Virus record (IMG/VR): IMGVR_UViG_3300025101_000181
Span: 1-24,397 of that record
Direction: 5' to 3' (one strand)
Origin: a virus
Length of the DNA stretch: 24,397 nt
Part shown: one piece after another, positions 1 through 4,146 of the stretch
Layout of the letters: each line of letters starts with the position of its first letter
Position numbering within the stretch: position 1 is the first letter of the stretch
Program-made: the position numbers and the translations under genes
Notes under the pieces: model-generated
What the model was told of the DNA's origin: nothing
Databases searched by the model: none
What the model saw: the letters and a program-made list of their open reading frames with translations, nothing else

Positions 1-1
1 T

Positions 2-226
2 ATGAAAGTCAAGCACATTCTTTATAGAAATATCAATGATCTCAATAAAGAGGAATTACAATTCTATGAAGATAACCGAGAGAAATTTCAACTCAATACA
101 TGCGATAGAACAAACACTATTCATTATAGTGATGATCTAGTATGGAATGTTGAACACTTTGGTTATACTGCTATATGTGAAGAGGTTTATGATATGTTGA
201 CTGCATTAGAAGATCCAACCAGTTGA
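2..226 (+). CDS. Small hypothetical protein (74 aa, may be 5' partial)
   Basis: I do not recognise this protein. The ATG begins at the second base of the window, so the true start could lie further left and no ribosome binding site can be judged. The product is soluble and fairly acidic, with charged stretches near the N-terminus, an aromatic-rich middle (DDLVWNVEHFGY) and a probable helix at the C-terminus; there is no signal peptide or membrane segment. The TGA stop lies in the loop region of a 6-bp hairpin (219-234). The next gene starts 75 bp downstream on the same strand. Small genes of this kind are common in the accessory parts of T4-like phage genomes; no function can be proposed. Confidence 0.6.
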   Translation: MKVKHILYRNINDLNKEELQFYEDNREKFQLNTCDRTNTIHYSDDLVWNVEHFGYTAICEEVYDMLTALEDPTS

Positions 227-234
227 CAAACTGG
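219..234 (+). other. Hairpin around the stop codon of the first gene
   Basis: CCAGTT and AACTGG form a perfect 6-bp stem with a GACA loop, and the TGA stop (224-226) falls at the stem/loop edge. No T-run follows, so it is not a classical terminator; it may protect the 3' end of the mRNA. Similar stop-codon hairpins end two other genes in the first 2 kb. Confidence 0.4.
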
Positions 235-300
235 CACAATACCCACTAGGCAGTTTCAAACTTATCCTATACAATAAACATATACACATCAAACAAGATT

Positions 301-672
301 ATGAGACAAATCGAAAAGCAAATGAACTTCGCTCTATCTAATAAGGGCAATTTTTCAAAAAGCAACACCACAGTCAGTTTCCACTCTTCAGAGAATCTTT
401 CAGAGGTTAGACTTCATGGTAATTTAATTGCATGGTTTGACCATACAAAGCAATTACTAGCAATCAGTTCAGCAGGTTGGCACTCTAACACTACAAAGAG
501 TAGACTCAATGCCTTATTATATGAAGTCAATACAGGTGTGAGAGTATTCCAGAAAAACTTTGACTGGTTCGTTACCGATTTCACAGGCAAGCGAGTTGTT
601 GACTTTTATGATGGTTTACTCGTGAATAAAGACGGTTTCTCGTCTATTCAGTCACACCCTAACGTAGCATAA
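301..672 (+). CDS. Conserved phage hypothetical protein (123 aa)
   Basis: This resembles a small family of phage and plasmid hypothetical proteins whose hallmarks are an N-terminal basic helix (MRQIEKQMNFA), a central LHGNLIAWFD segment and a GWHSNTTKSRLNALL segment; I recognise the pattern but know of no assigned function. In this copy those segments lie at about residues 1-11, 39-48 and 59-74, followed by a QKNFDWFVTD segment. It has no transmembrane region and is mildly basic. The ATG follows a 75-bp gap without a good Shine-Dalgarno sequence. The TAA stop sits in the loop of a 9-bp hairpin, so the gene looks monocistronic. Assignment to the family is from memory of sequence pattern, not from a search. 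Confidence 0.75.
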   Translation: MRQIEKQMNFALSNKGNFSKSNTTVSFHSSENLSEVRLHGNLIAWFDHTKQLLAISSAGWHSNTTKSRLNALLYEVNTGVRVFQKNFDWFVTDFTGKRVVDFYDGLLVNKDGFSSIQSHPNVA

Positions 673-684
673 AAACTACGTTAG
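659..684 (+). terminator. Perfect 9-bp hairpin spanning a stop codon
   Basis: CTAACGTAG (659-667) pairs with CTACGTTAG (676-684) across an 8-nt A-rich loop that holds the TAA stop of the preceding gene. The 3' side lacks a proper T-tract (ttcgtc follows), so termination would be weak or factor-assisted; an RNA-stabilising role is equally possible. Confidence 0.45.
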
Positions 685-714
685 TTCGTCCAAATCCGCA
701 AATTCTCCGCCCCT

Positions 715-840
715 TCGTTTATTATGTTCGTCTTATCGTCTAATCCCAGTTGTACTAATAAGTATCGTCTATTAGTGCATGATCATAATTATGATCGTTT
801 ATTAGTGAATGATACTAAGAAAGATAGAAATTCGTTTATA
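715..840 (+). repeat. Degenerate direct repeat, TCGTYTATTA
   Basis: The 10-mer TCGTYTATTA occurs at 715-724, 765-774 and 795-804, with a close variant at 832-840 and a partial one at 736-742. The second and third copies extend further: both are followed by GTG.ATGAT. Spacing is irregular (50, 30 and 37 bp). It may be a protein-binding array or a remnant of a small duplicated element. Confidence 0.4.
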
Positions 841-945
841 ATAAGGATAATAAATAAATGTCTAAAAAAAGATAGTATTGCTTTCTATCTCTTTCACTAT
901 ATTACTTCTTATCATAGTAAAGATGTGATCTTATTGCACTCTTAG
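724..945 (+). CDS. Doubtful 73-aa ORF overlying a repeat
   Basis: An open frame with an ATG start, but there is no ribosome binding site, the composition is unusual, and the first third is made of the degenerate TCGTYTATTA repeats (giving two similar peptides, YRLLVHDHN and YDRLLVNDTK). The second half is lysine, isoleucine and serine rich, as expected of translated AT-rich non-coding DNA. An AATAAATA string at 849-856, resembling a T4-type late promoter, lies inside it. I lean towards non-coding but list it because it would otherwise leave an 870-bp gap between genes. Confidence 0.2.
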   Translation: MFVLSSNPSCTNKYRLLVHDHNYDRLLVNDTKKDRNSFIIRIINKCLKKDSIAFYLFHYITSYHSKDVILLHS

Positions 946-968
946 GCGACCATCTACCGATTTGTCAA

Positions 969-1193
969 GTACATATGATACAGTCACAGGTATATGCAGG
1001 CACATGCACACAGCAGTTTTCCACAGGTTTTTCCACAGGCATGTGGAGAACTTCTGATACAGGACGATGTAACAAATGATACATGGCAGATGATGTATAA
1101 AATGATACACTCATTATACCATGACATAGTATACCTGTCTATGTAACAAATGATACCGACACATCATGATGTAACATTTGATACTTGTATCAT
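969..1193. repeat. Palindromic 14-mer cluster upstream of promoter
   Basis: Copies related to GTAWCANNTGWTAC: 969-981 (GTACATATGATAC, one base short), 1069-1082 and 1143-1156 (both GTAACAAATGATAC), 1095-1108 (GTATAAAATGATAC) and 1171-1184 (GTAACATTTGATAC), plus half sites at about 1055-1060 (TGATAC) and 1187-1193 (GTATCAT). Each has outer half-sites GTA and TAC, as expected for binding of a dimer. The last copy ends 17 bp before the -35 box of the promoter at 1202. Confidence 0.75.
1017..1050. other. Three DnaA-box-like sites
   Basis: TTTTCCACA occurs at 1017-1025 and again at 1029-1037, 12 bp apart and so close to one helical turn, and TGTGGAGAA (the reverse complement of TTCTCCACA) lies at 1042-1050. 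TTTTCCACA is the DnaA box form described near cyanobacterial dnaN; the E. coli form is TTATCCACA. Whether the phage uses host DnaA here, or titrates it, is inference. Confidence 0.5.
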
Positions 1194-1201
1194 TAAGCAC
1201 A

Positions 1202-1230
1202 TTGACATAACTCAAATAATATGCTATACT
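1202..1230 (+). promoter_or_regulatory. Sigma70-type promoter TTGACA-N17-TATACT
   Basis: A perfect -35 box (1202-1207), an optimal 17-bp spacer and a 5/6 match to the -10 box (1225-1230). Transcription would start near 1237 and run towards the winged-helix gene at 1544, giving a leader of about 300 nt that contains three further palindromic motif copies and inverted repeats. An AGGAGG at 1232-1237 is too far from the next ATG (1261) to serve it. Confidence 0.65.
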
Positions 1231-1264
1231 TAGGAGGGTGGCAAAAATATTTTTTAATTTATGG

Positions 1265-1331
1265 CAGGGGGAGTGTCGATTATTTTCTTGAGAAGTCATA
1301 CCCCTGACTCTATACCTCTATTATAATCGAC
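1265..1331 (+). other. Interleaved inverted repeats in the leader (possible pseudoknot)
   Basis: CAGGGG (1265-1270) can pair with CCCCTG (1301-1306), and GTCGATTAT (1275-1283) with ATAATCGAC (1323-1331). The two pairings interleave, as in an H-type pseudoknot. A further GGTGG (1237-1241) could pair with CCACC (1331-1335). All lie just downstream of the predicted start of the promoter at 1202. Confidence 0.35.
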
Positions 1332-1348
1332 CACCAGAAAGATGCAAT

Positions 1349-1443
1349 GTACATTTTATACAATGTATCATATGATACACCGAGTTTAGGTTCTACCCTC
1401 ATTCTAGCACAGAAAAATTTGAATGTCTATGTACATTTTATAC
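1349..1443. repeat. Palindromic motif copies downstream of promoter
   Basis: GTATCATATGATAC at 1365-1378 is a perfect 14-bp palindrome and probably the best version of the site. It is flanked by two copies of GTACATTTTATAC (1349-1361 and 1431-1443) that belong to an identical 17-bp direct repeat (1347-1363 and 1429-1445). The reverse complement of this 13-mer differs from the copy at 1095-1108 by one missing base, so all belong to one family. Confidence 0.7.
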
Positions 1444-1543
1444 AAAATACCAAATATACAGATATGAAGATATATTGATTTTGGGGGTTGCACTATCTGG
1501 AAATATCACTTAATATAAGGGTGTTCGACAAACAACTTTTATT

Positions 1544-1876
1544 ATGTTCCTTTCAAATCCAGCACCTGCTAAGTCATTCTCAATCAACACTAACTCAAGA
1601 GATCTTGACTATCAGGTAAGCACTAAAGCAATCTACCAAATCATCAGAAACAACCCACAGGGTTTGACACTCACAGAAATTGCAAAGCAAGTTGACCCTA
1701 ACTGGCAAGACAGCAACTGCAAGCGTATGTTCAAGCAAGCAATCGATCCGCTTTGCCTTCGTGATGAGGTTCGTTTTACAACTTCGTCATCAGGTCGCAG
1801 AGTCAAGTACTTTCCAACTAAAGTTTCTAAGCGTTGGTTACTCAAAGAACTATACAACCAAATGATCAACGCCTGA
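1544..1876 (+). CDS. Winged-helix DNA-binding protein, putative regulator
   Basis: A small basic protein of 110 residues with a winged-helix layout: helix 1 near residues 27-41 (STKAIYQIIRNNPQG), helix 2 with TLTEIAKQVD at about 43-52, a probable recognition helix around 59-69 (CKRMFKQAI) and a basic wing (TTSSSGRRVKYFPT) near 79-92, followed by a C-terminal helix. It should bind DNA. About ten palindromic motif copies flank it on both sides (969-1443 and 1982-2041), which makes it the natural candidate for the protein that binds them and for autoregulation; this is inference from position. The ATG lacks a clear Shine-Dalgarno sequence; the leader would come from the promoter at 1202. The stop codon lies in a 10-bp hairpin. 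The repressor, activator or replication-initiator role is not settled by sequence. Confidence 0.7.
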   Translation: MFLSNPAPAKSFSINTNSRDLDYQVSTKAIYQIIRNNPQGLTLTEIAKQVDPNWQDSNCKRMFKQAIDPLCLRDEVRFTTSSSGRRVKYFPTKVSKRWLLKELYNQMINA

Positions 1877-1883
1877 TCATTTG
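1859..1883 (+). terminator. 10-bp hairpin at the end of the winged-helix gene
   Basis: CAAATGATCA (1859-1868) pairs perfectly with TGATCATTTG (1874-1883) across an ACGCC loop; the TGA stop is the start of the 3' arm. No T-tract follows. It repeats the stop-codon hairpin pattern seen at 219-234 and 659-684. Confidence 0.5.
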
Positions 1884-1943
1884 ACTCTGGCATCATAATT
1901 AGACTTCGCAAAGGAGTTAGCATTGAGTAAGTCCAGAGTCGAA
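1880..1943 (+). promoter_or_regulatory. Long-range inverted repeat enclosing a Shine-Dalgarno sequence
   Basis: GACTCTGG (1883-1890) and CCAGAGTC (1933-1940) are perfectly complementary and extend to about 11 bp with one wobble pair. The loop holds the AAGGAG at 1911-1916 and the TTG at 1923. If formed in RNA it would place the start of the small ORF inside a closed loop, as in translational control. It is followed at once by a second perfect inverted repeat, ACACCTG-A-CAGGTGT (1943-1957). Confidence 0.35.
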
Positions 1944-2033
1944 CACCTGACAGGTGTCAAGCAACTTCGTTACCTCACACAGTATCATTTGTTACTTGAC
2001 ACCTTGTCAACACCCTTTTTAGACAGTGTATAA
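1923..2033 (+). CDS. Possible small 36-aa ORF with TTG start
   Basis: A good Shine-Dalgarno sequence, AAGGAG, ends 6 nt before a TTG codon that opens a 36-codon frame. The peptide (beginning MSKSRVEHLTGVKQLRYL if TTG is read as Met) is basic at the N-terminus and leucine-rich with helical character, which looks more like a protein than random translation. Against this, the same DNA carries two palindromic motif copies (1982-1995 and 2028-2041, the second overlapping the stop) and other inverted repeats, so it may be regulatory DNA. No family is recognised. Confidence 0.4.
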   Translation: MSKSRVEHLTGVKQLRYLTQYHLLLDTLSTPFLDSV

Positions 2034-2041
2034 TTTGTTAC
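1982..2041. repeat. Two more palindromic motif copies with promoter-like boxes
   Basis: GTATCATTTGTTAC (1982-1995) is the exact reverse complement of the copies at 1069 and 1143, and GTATAATTTGTTAC (2028-2041) differs from it at one base. The second contains a TATAAT (2029-2034). The first overlaps a minus-strand -10-like GATACT that lies 18 bp from a minus-strand TTGACA (2005-2010 in plus coordinates), a possible antisense promoter towards the winged-helix gene. A plus-strand TTGTCA at 2004-2009 is 19 bp from the TATAAT, longer than optimal. Confidence 0.55.
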
Positions 2042-2099
2042 CGATTTTTTTTGCCCCCCGTGGTGAAAAACGCCTAAGTCCCTAACCTACAAAAGTATC

Positions 2100-2159
2100 C
2101 CATCGAGCGATATATAAAAAATTTCCGAAAATTAAAAAACCCCCTATAGATTTTTGTGG
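2100..2159 (-). terminator. Weak AT-rich hairpin after the minus-strand gene
   Basis: On the minus strand, beyond the stop of the 284-residue gene, AATTT-TCGG-AAATT can form a 5-bp stem with a TCGG tetraloop followed by a T-run. The stem is short and AT-only. The rest of the gap 2042-2159 holds homopolymer runs (T, C and A) and nothing else I can identify. Confidence 0.3.
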
Positions 2160-3014
2160 CTAAGCAAAGTGAAATAAGTCTGGGTGGTTTTTTCGATCTA
2201 AGACTTTCAAGCGACTCTGAGGTTTTACATACTGATCAGTCATCTGCATAACCTTCTCACCTTCATGGTGAAACCAATTTTGAAACAGTAGAAGTCTTTT
2301 GTGAAAGAGATTGACTTGACTGAAACCATCTAAGTTTGCCCCCTCTAAGTGACGGTCAGCAAAATTGAAGATAAGTTTCTCATATAGAAAGAGTCTTTTG
2401 AAGAATACTTTGACCCCATCGTGCCTACTCCAGTCATCTCTGATAATCTCATATGGTGTGTTACTATCCTTTCCTGTCATGTACTCACCTATATGAGGAT
2501 TGATTACAGACATGACTTTATATCTGGAGTGGTCATCTTTCTTAAAGACAAAATCACCAAACCCTTGATTATCAACAAAGCATATCTGTGTACCATCAAA
2601 CAGTAGGTTACACATGGCAATGTCATAGGGACCCCAGAGGACTGAGGAGTCACTTACATGAAACTTCTCGTAGTGTTTATATTGCCAGAACTGCATCTCA
2701 TCAGTGAGTTCCCTATCATCTAAGGGTTTACCACGATGAAACTCTTGAGTAATTGTGAATACACTTGGTGTTGTGCCATCTGTTCTCTCGGAAGTAAGAG
2801 TGAACTTGGGTATGATCCAAGGGTATGACATAGAAAAAACAGGGTCACGAAAGACTCCTGTCTTATTCTTCATATGGTGCAATTGAGTATTGAATCTATC
2901 ATTCATCTTCTCAAAAGACTTTTGGTTATTTGAAACATTATGAGAGGATATCTCATACCTTTTGACTATTGAAAACTTTCTCTTACAATAGAAAAGGGGT
3001 GGTTGCTTGTTCAT
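2160..3014 (-). CDS. Hypothetical protein (284 aa), possibly kinase-like fold
   Basis: I do not recognise this protein with confidence. It starts from the ATG at 3014, preceded by a purine-rich GAGAGAGA; a TTG at 3041 in the same frame would add nine residues and overlap the upstream stop as TTGA. Near the middle, a segment D-I-A-M-C-N-L-L followed after seven residues by FVDNQGFGDF resembles the catalytic-loop Asp/Asn and metal-binding Asp spacing of kinase-like phosphotransferases, but a glycine-rich loop and a clear Lys/Glu pair are not evident, so this is only a hint. The C-terminal third is rich in aromatic and basic residues, with no signal peptide or membrane span. It lies 23 bp downstream of the membrane peptide gene on the same strand and probably shares its transcript. 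Confidence 0.7.
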   Translation of the reverse strand: MNKQPPLFYCKRKFSIVKRYEISSHNVSNNQKSFEKMNDRFNTQLHHMKNKTGVFRDPVFSMSYPWIIPKFTLTSERTDGTTPSVFTITQEFHRGKPLDDRELTDEMQFWQYKHYEKFHVSDSSVLWGPYDIAMCNLLFDGTQICFVDNQGFGDFVFKKDDHSRYKVMSVINPHIGEYMTGKDSNTPYEIIRDDWSRHDGVKVFFKRLFLYEKLIFNFADRHLEGANLDGFSQVNLFHKRLLLFQNWFHHEGEKVMQMTDQYVKPQSRLKVLDRKNHPDLFHFA

Positions 3015-3037
3015 AACCGCAAGTCTCTCTCTAGTAG

Positions 3038-3127
3038 TCAAGCGTGAGGATCGTACTTACGTAGTATGTAGAGAGCAATAGCAGCACTTATAGAAGAGGC
3101 ACCGAGTACGATTACAAATAAAGGCAT
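3038..3127 (-). CDS. 29-aa single-span membrane peptide
   Basis: A short frame begins at the ATG at 3127 and ends with a TGA at 3038-3040. The peptide has a hydrophobic stretch of about 20 residues (LFVIVLGASSISAAIALYIL, residues 3-22) followed by RKYDPHA, a typical single transmembrane helix with a positively charged C-terminal flank, so the C-terminus is predicted to be cytoplasmic. It has no clear Shine-Dalgarno sequence and starts a few nucleotides after the T-tract of the terminator at 3131-3187. It does not match the small photosystem or cytochrome b6f subunits I can recall. A kinase-like or hypothetical gene follows on the same strand. Peptides this short are easy to find by chance, but the clean transmembrane pattern and the position support it. 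Confidence 0.5.
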   Translation of the reverse strand: MPLFVIVLGASSISAAIALYILRKYDPHA

Positions 3128-3130
3128 AAC

Positions 3131-3187
3131 AAAAAAAAGAGAAAAAATTTGACTCTCTGCATTCCATCCGTTAGTGAGAGTCAAATT
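3131..3187 (-). terminator. Rho-independent terminator, minus strand
   Basis: AATTTGACTCTC (3146-3157) and GAGAGTCAAATT (3176-3187) form a perfect 12-bp stem with an 18-nt loop. Read on the minus strand it is followed by TTTTCTC and then eight T (3145 down to 3131). It ends the structured transcript that starts at 3435/3436, and lies only a few bases before the ATG of the membrane peptide. Confidence 0.75.
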
Positions 3188-3436
3188 GTTTGGTATACCA
3201 CGAAGTACAACAAATCAAAACTTCATAGTATAGAGAGGTGGGAGGTTGGATTCCTGTGTACCAACAAAACAAGGGCATTTCTACAGTTAGAAAGACTTGT
3301 CTGCCTGAGTCCCGTCTGGTAAGACGATTCTGTTGTTGCCAACAGCGAGCACCACCTCTGACTCATCACCTTAACTAGCAAAATGCCAGTAAGTTTATTC
3401 AGTCACTCCCTGTAAGAGAACCGTCGCCCCCTTACA
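3135..3436 (-). ncRNA. Structured RNA, candidate sRNA or attenuated leader
   Basis: About 300 nt between a consensus promoter and a strong terminator, with no sizeable ORF, visibly more GC-rich than its surroundings from about 3240 to 3430. Predicted helices (plus coordinates): 3411-3416 with 3431-3436, at the very 5' end; 3370-3380 with 3384-3393; 3360-3365 with 3306-3311, enclosing two perfect hairpins, 3330-3345 (CTGTTG/CAACAG, 4-nt loop) and 3313-3326 (CGTCT/AGACG, 4-nt loop); 3278-3293 (TTTCTA/TAGAAA); 3245-3249 with 3261-3265. The helix at 3370-3393 has a G-U pair on the minus strand that would be an A-C mismatch on the plus strand, favouring minus. I checked it against what I remember of tmRNA, SRP RNA, RNase P RNA and 6S RNA and it fits none. 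It may act alone or control the two genes downstream. Confidence 0.65.
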
Positions 3437-3442
3437 TAAATT

Positions 3443-3471
3443 ATTATACTGTATGCTAAAAAGGTTGTCAA
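3443..3471 (-). promoter_or_regulatory. Consensus promoter TTGACA-N17-TATAAT, minus strand
   Basis: On the minus strand a perfect -35 box (3471 to 3466), a 17-bp spacer and a perfect -10 box (3448 to 3443); transcription is expected at 3436 or 3435. The -35 box is embedded in the inverted repeat AGGTTG-T-CAACCT (3462-3474), a possible operator. It lies 7 bp from the ATG of the divergent gene at 3479. Confidence 0.85.
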
Positions 3472-3478
3472 CCTCTAT

Positions 3479-4126
3479 ATGAAAATTTATTTTGATGGGT
3501 GCTCATGGACGGAAGGTGCAGAACTTAGTAACCCTGAGGAAGAGAGATATTCTAAGTTGATCTGTAACAAGATGGGTGCAGAGGAGACAAACCTTGCTAT
3601 AGGTGGTGGATCAAATGATAGGATTGTTAGAAACTTATTAGTCGAAAACAATATTGAGGATTATGACCTAGCAATTATACAGATGACTCACCCTTCCAGA
3701 ACGGAGTTCCTCAAAGGGTTGATAAAAAACAGATGGATGAAGGTGCTTCCAAATCAAAATTACAATAAGTGGTTATACTCAGAGTCTGAAAAAGAAAAAA
3801 AGGAACTATATGAAGAGCATGGTGTTGATAGTTGGGAGACAGGAGATGGACATCCGAAATTTTGGAGGCATTATTACACGAATGTGGCAAATCTCAAGTA
3901 CTTTAATATCAAAGAGAACATACAAAAGCAAACAATCTGCAATCACTGTAAGGTAAAGGGCGTTCCACTCATACTTTGTTCAATAAATCTAAGGTCTAAG
4001 TTACATTTTGACTATCTTATGAGGGTCACTAGCGAAACAAAAGCAAAAAGGGGTCATCCAAACGTGGTTGGACATCAAAAAATTGCAGAAGATGTCATGA
4101 AGTTGGTGCCTTGGGGTGTTTTTTGA
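3479..4126 (+). CDS. SGNH/GDSL-hydrolase-like protein (215 aa)
   Basis: The SGNH hydrolase fold is suggested by a short beta strand followed by FDGCSWTEG (Ser9 as candidate nucleophile in block I), GGGSND at residues 42-47 (block II/III-like Gly and Asn), and near the C-terminus GHPNVVGHQKIA with His193 as candidate catalytic base. Enzymes of this fold hydrolyse or transfer acyl esters, often on glycans. The Asp of the usual DxxH motif is replaced here (Lys190), so the triad may be incomplete or supplied elsewhere. There is no signal peptide. A paralogue with the same residue positions lies at 10994-11635, at the other end of the tailoring island. The start lacks a good Shine-Dalgarno sequence; the promoter is unclear because the divergent RNA promoter occupies the upstream DNA. 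It converges on the sulfotransferase-like gene at 4131. Confidence 0.7.
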   Translation: MKIYFDGCSWTEGAELSNPEEERYSKLICNKMGAEETNLAIGGGSNDRIVRNLLVENNIEDYDLAIIQMTHPSRTEFLKGLIKNRWMKVLPNQNYNKWLYSESEKEKKELYEEHGVDSWETGDGHPKFWRHYYTNVANLKYFNIKENIQKQTICNHCKVKGVPLILCSINLRSKLHFDYLMRVTSETKAKRGHPNVVGHQKIAEDVMKLVPWGVF

Positions 4127-4146
4127 ATGCTCAACACCTCCAAGGC
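4108..4146. terminator. 13-bp hairpin between two convergent genes
   Basis: GCCTTGG-GGTGTT (4108-4120) pairs with AACACC-T-CCAAGGC (4133-4146), a 13-bp stem with one bulged base and a 12-nt loop that contains the stop of the plus-strand gene (4124-4126); the minus-strand stop begins at 4133. No strong T-tract follows on either strand. It could work as a bidirectional terminator or as mRNA end protection. Confidence 0.5.

Larger units (their letters stand above)
946..1543. other. Non-coding regulatory or origin-like region
   Basis: About 600 bp with no convincing gene on either strand. It contains three DnaA-box-like sites (1017-1050), eight copies of a 13-14 bp palindromic motif (969-1443), one strong sigma70-type promoter (1202-1230) and a possible RNA pseudoknot (1265-1331). 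The density of repeats next to a winged-helix protein gene suggests a control region for that gene, a replication initiation site, or both. T4-like phages normally start replication from R-loops and by recombination, so DnaA-type boxes would be unusual if functional. Confidence 0.55.

Noticed and set aside
1114-1299. Open frame of 61 codons on the minus strand in the repeat region
   Set aside because: It lies over the repeat array and promoter, has no ribosome binding site, and its peptide is mainly translated repeat sequence.
1261-1326. 21-codon ATG frame after the AGGAGG at 1232
   Set aside because: The AGGAGG is 23 nt from the ATG, too far, and at the predicted transcription start; the inverted repeats explain the sequence better.
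1488-1516. TTGCAC-N17-TAATAT as promoter for the winged-helix gene
   Set aside because: Only 3/6 and 4/6 matches; the promoter at 1202 is much stronger and correctly oriented.
3187-3440. A tRNA, tmRNA or SRP RNA in the structured region
   Set aside because: No cloverleaf with conserved T-arm, no tag frame ending in ALAA, no CCA end and no SRP apical motif could be found on either strand.
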